DNA from: Pezicula radicicola
Lineage: Eukaryota > Ascomycota > Leotiomycetes > Helotiales > Dermateaceae
Length of the DNA: 64,000 nucleotides
Direction: 5' to 3'
Assembly: GCA_003008705.1 (NCBI GenBank)
Contig: PDUO01000027.1
Coordinates: 438,425-502,424, forward strand
The notes under the pieces are model-generated. The model saw only the letters and a list, made by a program, of their open reading frames with translations. It searched no databases and was not told the origin of the DNA. The number at the start of each line of letters is the position of its first letter. Within the stretch, counting starts at the first letter, position 1. A program made the translations under genes and the position numbers. Shown here piece after piece: positions 33,648-46,232 of this stretch.

Positions 33648-36600
33648 TCAGAAGAACGAGCACCAACCAATATACATACCCGCCAAAAAGTGCAGGTTGG
33701 TGGCCTGCTTGATAAGTTCATCAACTTGTCCCTCAACCCCAAGCGGAACACTTTCTCCGGCCAGCAAACCTCTGAGCTTCCTCTGAATCATATCGAGCAC
33801 ACCCTGCGCCGTAGTAGGAATTATTATTGTACCTTCTTTCTTCTTCTTCTCTGGTTTTTTAGTTAGCAGATCCAGTGTAGGATCATAAACAAAAGCCTCC
33901 AAGATAGTCATCAATGTCTCCTCATGTTGACGCAAGAGCTTGAGCGTGAGCTCTGAAGATTTGCGGAACGGTCCTTCATAGCCGTATATTCCCATTGCAT
34001 CGACCATGTTGTGTGTCAGGCGGAATGGAACTCTTTCCGGTTTGACAAAGGTAAGACCTTTATCGAAGAGACAGTTGAAGTCAACGTGGAAAGTTCCTCC
34101 ATTGCCTTCCTCAAAGAGAATGTTCTCGCCATGGCGATCTCCCAGCCCAAGTATCGTTCCCACCATAGACATGACTGCACATGATCTGGTATAGCGGAGT
34201 CGGGCAGCAAACCAGGCAGGTGGCTCGGGGAATTGCTGGACAAACCACTGATGGAATATCGGCGGGAAGTTGCTGAGCACTTTCTCCGAGAAGAATATCA
34301 GTTTCTCCTCGCTCTTGCAAGCCTCATCGCAAAACACTTCAATCTCGCGATAGTTAGGTGAAATACCGAGCGGCCGGTATAGAGCAAACAGGATATCTCG
34401 GAGAGTCTTAAGCCCATCAACCCATTCAATGATACCGCATTCCTCATTAAGCGGTGTGACAGCATACGTCTTGATGTAGAGCTGCCGCCTACTTGATTCT
34501 GCATCACGCTTGAGAGCACGATTGATCATGCTGTTAAACTCCATCAGACGTTGATCCTTGCGAAGGTCGTCTTTGGGCTTGCACATAAGGCCATACGACT
34601 GGCCGTCAGACCCGCGTGCTGTGAGTTTCCTAGGCTTCTGAAGAGAGCTGAGAATCATTACATCGTCCTTGAAGGATTGTATTGTCACCACATCCTGAGA
34701 AAACGCCTTGTGCGTTTTAATATTGTCTGTGAGTGTTGGCAACGTTGCCGTTAAGACCTTCTCAAATGGAACTGCAAGAGGGCTTGGCATGCAGATTTTG
34801 GGTCTAAACCCAAGATCTGTGGTAATTTTTGCCCAAGCTGTCTTGTTTCCTGGAAAATCACCTGCATTGCACACCAGCAGAAGCTCGTGGGCAAGCTTTT
34901 CGCCCATGCTGATTATTTGCTTCATGTCATAAGACCCTGGATCCGACTTCCTTGCGTTGGCGCGAAGCTGTTGAATGATGGTACCGCCGCGTTGTTTGCG
35001 GTCGGATTGCATAGAAGTTGCAACTGCCAGAAGACCCCACAGCGCGTGTTGGGGAAAGGCAGTGACGACTTTCAATATTATCAGTTGTAGATACTTGAAT
35101 ACCTCGGGATTCGAATGGTTAATCCGAGATATGATCTGCGGTAGCGCTGTATAGAACATATATGCTGGTATCTTGGTGATGTACTTAGGAAATCTACTAT
35201 GGATATTCGCCAATTGTTCTTGTCGTCCTTTTGTAACTCTCGCCACAAAATCTTTTGAATTGCCGTACTTCGCATCAACCGGCTGACTGACTTGGGCCCC
35301 AAGGTCGAGCCAGAGGGTGAGAATTCTCGGTAGGGTTTGGTAGATATACTTGGTTCCAAAGCTAAGAGAGCGTAGGTAATTTTCAATGACCAGTTTGGCC
35401 GTTTCTCCTATCATGAATGGTTCGCCCTGCAACTCGGGAGGAAGGGACTTTTCTGTTTTGAGTAATTTGTTGTAATGCCGCCCTAGGTAGTAATGCCCCT
35501 TCTCCCAGGTCAGATGTGTTTTCGCTGCGAGCTGATATTGAGTTCGAAGGGCATTAGATTGGGTCTGACCAGCACTGTCAAGCCATTTTGCAAGCAACAG
35601 ATGTGCTCTTGCTGTTAAAAGATTCTGTTGCTCTGCCTGGTCAACGCCGGTGAAGCTAGTTAGCGAGTTATCCCGGTTATGAGAGATAAAAGCATTGCTA
35701 TCGATAGCACCCTGCAAGCTTTGAATGGCTTTCCGAGATTGTCCCTCTTTCCACAGTAGTCGGGCATGCTCAATCGTGGCAGATTCATCTCCTAGCTGTG
35801 ATGCATGAAGAACAGCATTGAAGGACTGATGTGTGGCATTGCCTTTTCTAGCAAGGCGAGCACTTGTCAGCCAGGCGGAGGCAACATCGCCCTTGGTAAA
35901 GTTAAGGCTTTACATATTAGCGAGACCGTCATTTTGAGAGTGTAATGGAATTTACCTTGACAATTGCATCGCCGCGCGTCTGATACCTAGCAGATACTGT
36001 TTATCATTAAGATATGCACCAACAACTTCAAGCCTCCTGTCCAAAGATGCGAGAACTTGGGCACGCTCAATAGGAGTTGTGGTGCCTGTTCCTGCAATCA
36101 TCTCCAACTCTGTAAGAACATGGAACTTGAGCATAGTATCGTGACAAGAAGCGATTGATGACGTTGTAGACTGTGATAAAGAACATGCAATATGCTCCCG
36201 GAGAGTTTTTATTGTGGAGGTGAAGTTGTCCGTGTCCTTCTTACGCAATGCAAGAAGAGCTTGCCCAATGCTGACGTTGAAATCTTCGCCGACAGCTGGA
36301 GCCATGGAAACATATCGCTCCAACGCTTGCCATCTCCCTGTTGCCCATGAAGCCTCTGTAGCAAAGGGAAGTACCTTAGAAATTGATTGCGTTGCCGTAT
36401 GCATGCCTTCGACGTAGTTGAGCAGGACATCTATGGAAATTCAAGTTAGAATCTTTTATTATAGGAGTTGAGGCATGTGAGCTTACCATGTTGCCCAGAT
36501 TCTTTCAAGCAAGTCAAAAGATTGACTTGCACATCCGCATCATTGGGGTCCTCAGCTAGCTTTATTTCGTACCAACTCTGTGCAGCTGTCCATCTCCCTG

Positions 36601-39600
36601 CCTTTCGATGGCCAAGAATCTGTTGATCAATATCAAGAACATGAAGATGAGCAGATATACCCTCGATTCCGTCGGGTTCATCAATCTGCGTGTATATGTC
36701 TTGAAGCCTCTCCAAGAGCATAGTTGTTTGTTCGCTACTTGTTTTGCTCTTTCGCACATCACGAATATACTGCTCCCAATGAAACAGAGCACGAGCATAG
36801 GACTTGCACTCTACAGAACGACGAGAAATAACCTCAGCTGGAATCATTTCTAGGAGCTGGGTCACTCTGCTAATCTCAATAGCTGCTGCTTCCACGTCTC
36901 GGCTTCGCTTTGCTTGAGCTTGCTTTGCTTGAATCCAGCGGGAGAGATAGTCGAGAATTCGAAATACAGCCTAGTTTTATTTAGCAACATACGTTTCCGC
37001 AACTTGACAAGGGACATGTACCTCGCTACACATCTTCAGTTCTTCCTTCTTAATGTGAGAATCCGATGTGCCTTGATATTGCAAAATAGCTAGAAGCTCT
37101 CCACCAATCTCCTGCGTCTGCTGATCAGTTCCTTGAATAATGACATGCAGGACCACATATGGCAGCAAGAAGCTTGCAACAGATAGGTCCTTAATCCGAA
37201 TCGCTCGACAAAGAGGTGGAAATATTAGGTCCGTATTCGGATTGCCTGGCTTTTGTAGCAAGTCCAGTACAAAAGTCTTCAGCCAAGAATTATAAATTCG
37301 GTCTGACCTAGAATTATTCGGGCGAAATATTGGGTATTTGGACTCAACCTTCGCCATCTCTGTCACTGCGTATTTCGAGGTCAAGAATGGCGTTAGGGTT
37401 TGCTGGACACTCAGAGGTAGTTGTAGCCACTTCTGGTATATCTCGTTCTCTTCGCTTACCATCGAACCTCGTAAGACCGACCCACACACGTCGCGGAAAT
37501 CACACTTTTCCAGGAGGTCCTGCATGACGAAGGAAAGGAAGCCTTGGAGACCAGTGTCAGTAGCAGAAAGAAAAGCTTTGACCATCACTTCTTCTAGTAA
37601 GAAGAGGACGAAATCAGTGGTCTCGCCAGGGTCACTAAAATTGCTGACCACGACAATCTCACGCTGCTCCCGGATACATTCGACTCTATTAGAATCGAGG
37701 GATCCTATTAAACCAATGCACTCCGCCGCTAGTTGTGCAATATCCTGGTGAGACCCATTAAACCTAACACATGAGTCTAATATAGCACGAACAAGCTGTC
37801 CAACAACAACATGTGGTTGCTCGCTTACAGCAGAGGCTTGAAGGAATGATTGATGTAGCTGTAGATATACCTTGAGCTCTATAAGAGCTTGCAGAACGAC
37901 GCCTGAATTTTCGTGGCTCACTCGCCGAGCGAAGGCGTGGAAAGCTTGGGCAGTATCGATTGTCCCCCGGAGTTTGTCAAGCCGTTTGTTTATCTCCGCC
38001 AAAAGAGGAAATTGTGAAAGGGGTGGGAGACACGAAATCATAACTTCCACTGATGACCGCCGCTCCTTCAATAGATACTGAAGCGTCTCTTGGGCCCGTT
38101 GTTGCGTGATATTGTCAAAGGAATCCCAGCGTTGAATGATTGTGGAGAAAGTGCTTTCAAGCATCATCTCCACATCGCTTTCTTCGAGGTTTGTGAGCAT
38201 AGTTTGCCAAGCCAGAAACGCCGACGCCTGAAGGTCTTTCTGAGCCATTGCAGACTGCAGACAGGCACATATCTGTAGTAATTCAGGTGAGTAGGTAGTT
38301 TATAACAGAGAGTGCTTAGGATTCCGAACCTGTGGTCGAGCAGTTCTTGTATATGCTTTTCCAATCTTTACCATTTCGTCAATTGCTTTAACGGAAGATA
38401 GTTTCTCTGAGAAGGGGTATTCTTCTCGAGGGTCGTTAACAACATCGGAAAAACGGGCAACAATTCCCAGTATATGATGCTCTAGAAATAATCCCAGGCT
38501 ATTCTTCTTGCTGTGATGCCCATCAGAAGACGGGAGGCGGACTCGGCTGGCGAGCATCTGCAAGGCGACACGAATCTGGAGAGGAATAATTAGCGGAGCT
38601 CATTCTTTGAGCGGAGTCTACCTACCCTGCTCTTTTTGCTGTGATCGGCCTCCCCTGCAGCCTTGAGAAGCTGCACAGCCGTGGACGATGGTTCGGTATT
38701 CAAGAGATCTGTGAGATCAAGATCATCGAAGCGGGAAGAGATGGCTTTAAATAAGGACAAAATATAAGACTCTGTCTCTGGTACATTTTGCACGAGCAAA
38801 AATGCAAGAATTCTAGTCAAGTTTAGTGGTTCCATGCATGGTTGCCACGGTTCATTGTTCTTGCGAGCTTGTGCTATCTTTTTGATAACGTCCACCTTTT
38901 TTGTCTGGACCAGATAGGGTAGAGTGTACGCTTGGGTAAGTTTGAGAAAGTCAGGAACGGTCATTTCTAGTAGATCAGCCATAAACTGTGAAGTTTGCGG
39001 TCTGACGAGAAGATCCCTAACTGCAATGATTGCAATGTTTGCCCAGAACTCGCCGAACATCCGTTCCATAGGCACATCAATCGCCTTAGAAAGTTTCAGG
39101 ATCTAATTGCGGTCAGAAACTCCAAATTTTCAAGTCTTGCCAGCTCCATACCTCAGTATATGCAACACCAGAGATAATAGGGTTACCGTGTCCCAAATAT
39201 TCTACAAGCTGCAGTAGTACCATGTTTAGTTCTTGACCTTTCGATATCCTTGCACACGTCAACAGAGGATTAGCCACTGCTTTCAGAATATAAAACGCAC
39301 CTGCCAATTTGGCCCCACGCAAGAATGCAAGATTCTTGCAGATAAGTTTTGCTATTTTCCTTTTCCGAAAGTGAACGCAAAATTGCGAAGGCGTTGAGTC
39401 GATTTCTTCGGGAAATTTCGTCAGAGGTATTGCAGGACAGTAGAGCCTGAAGAGTGCGCCTACAAGACCGTTGTCAACAAGTTATTAGGAGCTGCACATA
39501 TATTTAAACCTTACCCAGCCGCAATACGTAACTCTCGCAGCGAGCTCTGCAAAGACTGCAGGCACCACTGACCTAAAGGGGATATCTCAAGATCCACCAA

Positions 39601-41605
39601 TTCGGCATCTTTGAAATGAGCTAAAAACCGTCTAAGTGTGATCATTGCCAACACGCGAGGCCTTCTCGAGTCAAGAAATGCAGGTATCTTGATCAATTTG
39701 CTGAAGATATATAGCGCTTCGCGAATGACAGTCGGATCCGAAGCAGCTGCGACCGCACTTTCATCGCACACAGAGCATCTTGACTTGCGTATTTTCCCAT
39801 TGGGATCTCGAAGTATAGTCAAAGACGAGCTAGCCGCACAGGGTATTTGACCTAAGTATTCAATGGCCTTGCATCGATATTCATTGCCTAGTTCGGCGAA
39901 ACAAGCTCTTGAACTTATTAGTAATGTTAAGCCCTCATCGATGATGAGAGCAACTTACTCTGCTATTTGATGTAGACCTGCCAGGTCTGTGGCTTTCTGC
40001 GCACCGAGCAGCATATATAAATTCGCGGTGACCTCCCCAACCAGATCTGACTCAACGGACAATTTTCGTCGTTTGCTTGGCCGGTCACTTTCGATAACTT
40101 CCTCTTGAGCAGCGTCCAGTTCTAGGCGACGGAACTCTGAGTTAAGTTCTGTGTCTTCGAAGTTATGATTGACAGCCACTTCTTCATTCTGCAATGCTTT
40201 GCAGAAAATTATACTGGTTTTCTATAAGAAAGTCAACAGGTTTGTATAATGATAAAGTATTACAATATGTAAGTTACCTGAATATCTCGGTGTTGGTTCT
40301 CGAAGCTAGCTGTATCCTCAGATATGGTTCTAACAAGTGGCAAGAGATGAACAGAGATTTCATGCAAGACAGATTCTTGCTTTTTGCAGACAGCGACAAG
40401 ATTTAAAAGGCTGCTACAAAAAGCAATTCGTGTAGTCCTCTCTAACAGTTCCTGGGGATCTTCGAGAATATCCGCACATACTATGCTGATGAAGGTGTAG
40501 CCTTTGCGAACCATAACACCTGGTAAAGAATCTCCAAGGGACGACAAAAGTGCTTGTACGGCACAAAAGCTCAAGAGAACTGGTCTATTTCCATATTGGT
40601 TTAACGATGAGTTGACTTGCCATCTCCTCTGTAACTGGTGGACCGAGAGAAAGGAATCCAACATCCAGGCCACATAGTCTTGAAAAGCTGGTGTTGCGTT
40701 GTGAGATGCTGCAGTTGCCATTGAAATGTCTACCAACATAGACAGCAAGTTGGTGGCATGCCAAAGTGCATCGCTAGCATTTTGCAAGGCGTATGTACAA
40801 TGGAGAAAATGGTTGGAACCGCCGTCTTTCTCTTGCGAGAAGATATAATGCTCTGTGCCTCCAGAAGGCAATACAATTTCTATGGTGGAACCATGGACAA
40901 CTGTACCCGGGCTCTCAAGGTGATGCAATATAGCTAAATATGTGTGAGTAGCCACTTTTCGGAATGGGCGGAGCAACAATGCATTGCTGACATACCGGAA
41001 GCACACTCTTTGAAGTAGGCAAAGAAGGACGAAGTGAGATTCCAAAGTTTTGGCGACCGAGAAACAGCTTGAAAAGAGAGATAGAAAAAGTCTTTGATTT
41101 TCTCCGTCAAAGTATCGCAATGTCGTCTTGCCAGCAATGTTAAGATTCGAGGGAAGAGCCATATCCAGAGCGGCTCTTGACCACGACTTTGAAGTGTAGA
41201 ACCCGGCTCAAGGACATAGTCTAAAATTTCGGGGGTCGCTTTTATGGTTGACATAAAAACATCTAATGCTTCGGAAGCTTGGAGGACAAGTTGTTGTACA
41301 TTCAGGAACGGGTCATCCCTGGTCAGCCTCTCCAATACCGCGCAGGCAAATACATAAATCAGTTTGTGTTGGTGCTCCAGCTTAGTTTCTCCCTCAAGTG
41401 TATCAACACTATTCTCCATGCTCGAGACCTCCGACATGAGCCTCTGGAGATCATCCTGCTCAACCCTCCGTGAAGGTTTGTTGTTGGTGGACAGGTTGCT
41501 GATCAATGCAGCGGCCAAGGTAGAGGGAGGAGGTTCATTTGGCCCTCCATTAGCAAGGCCATTTGACTGTTCATTTGTACCCGTACCCCGCGACATAGGA
41601 ACCAT
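33648..41605 (-). CDS. mec1: ATR/Mec1-type checkpoint kinase (PIKK)
   Basis: A very large gene of about 2,400 aa with roughly a dozen short introns. The start is MVPMSRGTGTNEQ at 41605. Long helical HEAT-like repeats fill the first two thirds, then a FAT-type helical region (WTSARLARKGN-like, HARLLWKEGQSRKAI), the PI3-kinase-like catalytic domain and a C-terminal FATC. Catalytic features are visible: LVCKPKDDLRKDQR-type N-lobe text (LMCKPKDDLRKDQRLMEF), the catalytic loop GLGDRHGENILF, the activation segment HVDFNCLFDKG, and RVPFRLTHNMVDAMG. The FATC end is DELIKQATNLHFLAGMYIGWCSFF-like. This matches Mec1/Rad3/ATR (Aspergillus UvsB) rather than Tel1 or Tor. It senses RPA-coated single-stranded DNA with its ATRIP partner and phosphorylates checkpoint targets. 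All catalytic residues appear intact. Confidence 0.95.
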
Positions 41606-41868
41606 CGTTGATCAAGGCATTGTTGATGTTTTTGAGATGAGGGAAACCCAGTGGAAGACGCGCTGAAACGCGTGAAAGGTCAAACACGCCGCCACGTGAC
41701 TAAACACGTGATAAATACGAGGAAGCTCAACACCAAAAGCCAAAAGTCGAACCATATTTTGCCGTCATAGATCCAAAGCCTCTCAGGTAATAATAGGCCG
41801 TTTCGATTCTACTTCTAAATTTCCAGGGCTCGGGACAGCAATAGGAGTAAACACAATCATTTTGCACA
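41606..41868. promoter_or_regulatory. Bidirectional promoter of mec1 and COX16 with MCB and two E-boxes
   Basis: The 263 bases separating two divergent start codons must hold both promoters. I see ACGCGT (41668-41673), the MCB core bound by MBF for G1/S transcription, 63 bases from the mec1 ATG, and two CACGTG E-boxes (41693-41698 and 41705-41710) spaced 12 bases apart, each extended as CACGTGA. The motif calls are by eye; their function is inferred. Confidence 0.55.
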
Positions 41869-42277
41869 ATGGGAGTCTTCCCAAATCGCAAGTTCCGCGG
41901 TGCTGCTGAAGCCAACACCATAGCTTCGAAATACCGTTCAGCACTATCTAGACATCCCTTCATGCTCTTCGGTCTCCCTTTCATAGCAACAATGGTGGCC
42001 GGATCTTTCTTTCTAACGCCTGCGACCGCGATACGGTACGAGAAGCACGATCGACGAGTTAGACGGTTGAGCAAGGAAGAAGAACTGGGAATTGGCAAGG
42101 CAGGACGGAGGGTGGATATGAAGGAGGAATATTATGTTGGTGCTCCCTCAAGCCATTGGATGTTATGAGTGGCATGCTAACATTATGGCGAATCAGAGAC
42201 TTGCAGCGAAGGATCTGGATGATTGGGAACAGAAGCGTGTTAAGAGACTTCCAGGGGAACACGATGGCAAGATGTAG
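41869..42277 (+). CDS. COX16: Cytochrome c oxidase assembly protein COX16
   Basis: Two exons joined across a 61-bp intron (42136-42196) give about 115 aa. The first exon ends at MKEEYY and the second starts RLAAKDLDDWEQKRVKRLPG; reading through the intron instead adds an unrelated tail and stop. The product has a matrix-side basic start (MGVFPNRKFRG), one membrane helix (HPFMLFGLPFIATMVAGSFF), and the family text TPATAIRYEKHDRRVRRLSK. COX16 sits in the inner mitochondrial membrane and helps to mature Cox1/Cox2 in complex IV. The donor is GTTGGT rather than GTAAGT, with a clear GCTAAC branch site. Confidence 0.93.
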
Positions 42278-42707
42278 CTGTAAATGCTATAACGGACAAA
42301 TCCACTATTACTACACGCGCCGTCGCAAAATAAATGACAGGCAAATCCCTCGCTCGGTCGAACGCAGTCTAACTCTAATACAATTGCTGCTCGAGGAAAA
42401 GCAGAGAGCAAGAGACGAGACGAGGAGACTGAGCCGCTGGATTGTGAGCATGATGGGACAATTCCCACATGGGTCGAAGCCCAATATATGGCTGCCAAAA
42501 TACATAAAGTCAAGGGTTGGAGTAGATTGTGCTACGTTCCTAGCACCGAAATATCGTCAGTAACTGGAATTAACTCTGGGTTTCCACAGCATGCCCTGGG
42601 ATCTGCAATGAGTTTCGCAGGTTGACTATGTTGATACAGTCCATTATATTCGTGTGCATATTTCTTCTTCTAAACTATTAAGTTTATCTGGGTATGTAAA
42701 TACCTTG
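42278..42707. other. Region between convergent genes
   Basis: This contains the 3' ends of COX16 and the membrane protein gene. The ORFs here (for example 42156-42563 and 42193-42513) overlap in opposite directions and show no features. Confidence 0.5.
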
Positions 42708-45080
42708 CTAACTATATTTCTCATTCTTTAAAACCCTCACATCCACACCCTCTTCAAAACACATCTGCAAATGCTCATCCCTCACCCTAACTCTAATCGT
42801 CTGCTTCAGCGTCTCAAGAGTAGAAATACCAGCTCCAGTATTCTTCAACACATCCGATGAAGGAGGTCTAGAATTCACTGCCAAAGCAATCATCTCAGTG
42901 ATTGACTCCCAAGAATTCGAAGTAGTACGTGCAAAGCACGTCGAATAGATGACATAAGTCAAGGCAATTATCGAGTATACAAGTAGAGTGAGGGTAGATA
43001 AAAGGGAAGCTGTGCCGAGACCATAACCATATCCGTTGACAATTGTGCGGAGTTTCAACTTCGCAAACCCTGTCTCATTAGCGTTGCTAGGAGAGAAGTT
43101 GAAAGCATCGCCGCCGTTACCGAAGACTGCTTTCTGAGGGAACATCTCATGTTCCCAAGAATTTTTTGCAGGGTCCTTTAAAGACCCTTGAATCATGGCA
43201 GTGCTTCCAGTGCGTGCCATTCCATCCGTGATCATCACTGCCAGTACTGCTTCAATTGCGTTGGTTGGATCAGGTATGTTCGAGATGTTGTTTAGTCGGC
43301 CTACACTATTGACCAAAGTTGTGAACACAGAACCATTGGATGAGTTTCCTATGGTTGAGTCTTGATATTGCGTATAGGCCCACGACGGGGTGATCTTGAC
43401 CTGAGGCCAAGCTGGAAGGCCGTCTGAAAGAGTTTTATGACGGCCTGTCAAGTACCATTCATCACCGGGTACGCCAGACGCCACTCGGGGACCTCCCAGA
43501 AACGAGACAATCGCAGTTGCATTTGCCCATCGGGCATCGACTGTACAGGACAGCACTTGTTCTGAAGTGCCGGTCGTGCCAGGTAGCACAACAATTGCTC
43601 CTATGGAAGAATTTCCAAAATCTGCCTCTGGAAGCTCAACCCAGCTCAATGTCGGGCTTGTTGTAGTACCCGCAGATCCCTGAGCCCACAAAGATTCTGC
43701 CAGTGTCTCATTGCTATACTCGGCGAGAGGAAATATCCCAAAGGCTTTATCGAGTCGTGGAAACTGAAGCGTGACATTGACAGCATTGGCATTACAACGC
43801 ACAAAAGAAATTGGCTGGGGAGCAGCGACAGAATATTGAATATCGTTATAGTAGCAGAAGCCATTCAACAATCCTGTCACATAGCACCTATGTGTATTTG
43901 CAATAAACCAATACTGCCCGATCATTGACACTGCATCTGCTATGGTAGCTGAGGGCATTGTCGCAACCGTAAGGTCTGGTTGATAAGTGAAAGGTCCTTT
44001 AAACCGCATGGCCAGATTTCGAAGTGCATGGCGTCCTGAAATGCGCGTATTTTCAGGCATAGCTTGTGATTGACCATAGCTATCAGTTTTAGCAAGAGGC
44101 CACAAAGACAAAATCTCTGAAGCTATAAGACCATAGTTGGAAGGAAAGCAAGAATTGTTCTCTACAGGCGACAAACAAGGTAGATCGGCCGTGGCTACAG
44201 TGTCCAACTTTGTAGGCCAAATTTCTTCAGATGTAGCATTTAACCAGAAGCCAGTACCTCCAGCCTCCCAATCTTTTAATGTAGGCTGAGCAGCAACAGC
44301 AGCAGAAGGTCCAATACTGGCTCCAAGAATGGTGAAAACAACAATAGTTGCAATCAAACCGAGCTTCATTTTCCACGAAGCGAATTTCGTCGAGCAAGTA
44401 GCCACGAACTCTTTTGACCAGAGTAAAGATATCCTGCTAAATTCAAATCCAGCAGTCAAAGCTCCGAAGGGTAGACTGCTACCAAAGACCAGCTGATATC
44501 GTACGAGGGCAAAAAGAATACAAGATAGCGAGCCCATCGCTAAGAGCTCCAGGAGCTTAGCAGCAAATTGAAGACCTAGGAACTTCAACCCATCGTCGCC
44601 ATTAGGTCCACTAAGTTCCTTTCCTATATAATATCCTCTCCAATTGAAGGCTATCAATGTAATGGAAGCCGCGGCAGGTATAACGTGAACCAACGAGACA
44701 TAACAAGCGGTTCGTAGATCGTATATAAGTGCGACTTTCTTCTCCTCGCTGGGATCATAATCACCCAGTAGCTCGCAAGAAAACAGATAAAATGATTCAA
44801 GACCAAGACTGCGGCAAAGTCTATGTAGCCTTGGTTTTCTTTCCTTCTTGGGATTTTCCTTCTTTTCGTTATCAGTCGTTGGGAGTGATTCGGTGGTGGA
44901 GTGAGTAGTACTGGGTTCTCTACTACTTGACTCCGAATTAGATGATATCAGTTACACATTCCAGAAATTTATTTACCTCACATCGGTACCCGTATCAACT
45001 AATCTCGATTCCTCAGGGCTATGGTTACTATCGGAAGGAGACTCTTGCGCGACCCAACTCAAAGGTCGTCTATTTTCCAT
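42708..45080 (-). CDS. Large multispan fungal membrane protein, unnamed family
   Basis: The open frame extends upstream of the ATG at 44693, and a first exon at 45080 (MENRRPLSWVAQESPSDS) joins through a GTGAGG...CGGAG intron to a SSSREPST stretch. The protein is about 775 aa. It has a polar cytoplasmic start, three or four N-terminal hydrophobic segments (VIPAAASITLIAFNW, LLELLAMGSLSCILFALV, LGLIATIVVFTILGASIG), a long ectodomain with many N-x-S/T sites and cysteines (PCLSPVENNSCFPSNYG), a final hydrophobic segment (ASLLSTLTLLVYSIIALTY) and a cytoplasmic tail with SRPPSSDVLKNTGAGI. I know this type from ascomycete genomes only as uncharacterised membrane proteins, sometimes confused with DUF3176. 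Its function is unknown. Confidence 0.78.
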
Positions 45081-46232
45081 TATGGAAAAACCAAGTCGAG
45101 CTGAACTGTCTCTGAACAGAAATTATAAAACATTTTAATGACGACTATCAAGACGGAAGGTGAGGGGAGAGGATGCAAATATATTCTGTAGAAGATCTCG
45201 CAGCCTGGCGGTTACAGAAACAGATGGCTATGCAATATGCAGAGGCAGGGGGTGTGGACCGGGGCGAACCGTACTGCCGGAGCATACATAGCCGCCGTTA
45301 TCTTCGCCCTGCCACGCTTGCAGTTGGGAAAAGCAAACAATTTAAAGACGCCTACGAAGTAGCCTTCCATAATTTTGGTAGTAGGAAGAAGAATGCTGTG
45401 CAATTGCGTTCATGATAGACGCCGAGTTGGGCGATGTAAAGTGGGGTCGGAGGGATAAACTCTGAGTACCTAGCAAGGCCTAAACATTATGACAAGCCAC
45501 TCACTGCTAGCTAGACTACTACTTTTTTAACCTGAGTGTAACTAGCTATGTTAAAAAGCGATTAAGCGGGATAGTGACCAGTGTTGATATTGTTGAGGGT
45601 AGAAGCAATATCTACATATTATAAACAAGAAAACTGGGGGATGATATCAAAACCCGTACTAATACTAAATATTCTCAAGTAGTAGAAAATAGGCTCAATC
45701 CTAAACCCTCCGCTACTTCGCAGTGAGTTCTGGTTAAGTGAGTAGTATCAAACGCAGAAAACCCGCAGTTAAAATACAGGCAGGTTGCTTTGAAAAAGAC
45801 TATTGCAGAATTAATTACCTAGTATTTGCTGTGAAGAATTTTGAGTCGCTCAGAGCATTTGAAGAGCTAGTAAACACGAACTACACTCAGTACATGTGGC
45901 CGAAATTACATTGAACGCTAATTTATTAAGAAGAAAAGCATAAGGGGAATGAGTAGAGTGACTCCATGATTTTATCGAGCCAAACCGAGGTAAGGTTTCA
46001 ACTGAGCGTGTATATCCATGAATGCTCTCCCCTAGTTTGCGTTCTTGCCATCGTTGAAGTCTTTGACCTGGAAAATCAATTTTGAAATTGAAATCAGCGA
46101 AGAAGAAAGGAGAAACGTCTGGAATTTTCGATGCGATTCCGACCTTCAAGGTTTAAGATGTCCATTAGCCATTCACAGAATATCAGACCCTAACATCCAA
46201 CGCCACCTAACGCCCAAACCTCTATATGACAC
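45081..46232. other. Intergenic region
   Basis: About 1.15 kb, AT-rich from 45480 on. The 80-residue ORF at 45173-45415 lies in the upstream region of the membrane protein gene and has no family features, so I do not call it. Confidence 0.5.

Noticed and set aside
33648..41605. Several separate genes in the mec1 region
   Set aside because: The ORF fragments are all on one strand, separated by short intron-sized gaps, and run in the order HEAT-like, FAT, kinase, FATC, so a single large gene explains them.
45173..45415. 80-residue plus-strand ORF
   Set aside because: It has no recognisable features and sits in the upstream region of a divergent gene; support is too weak.
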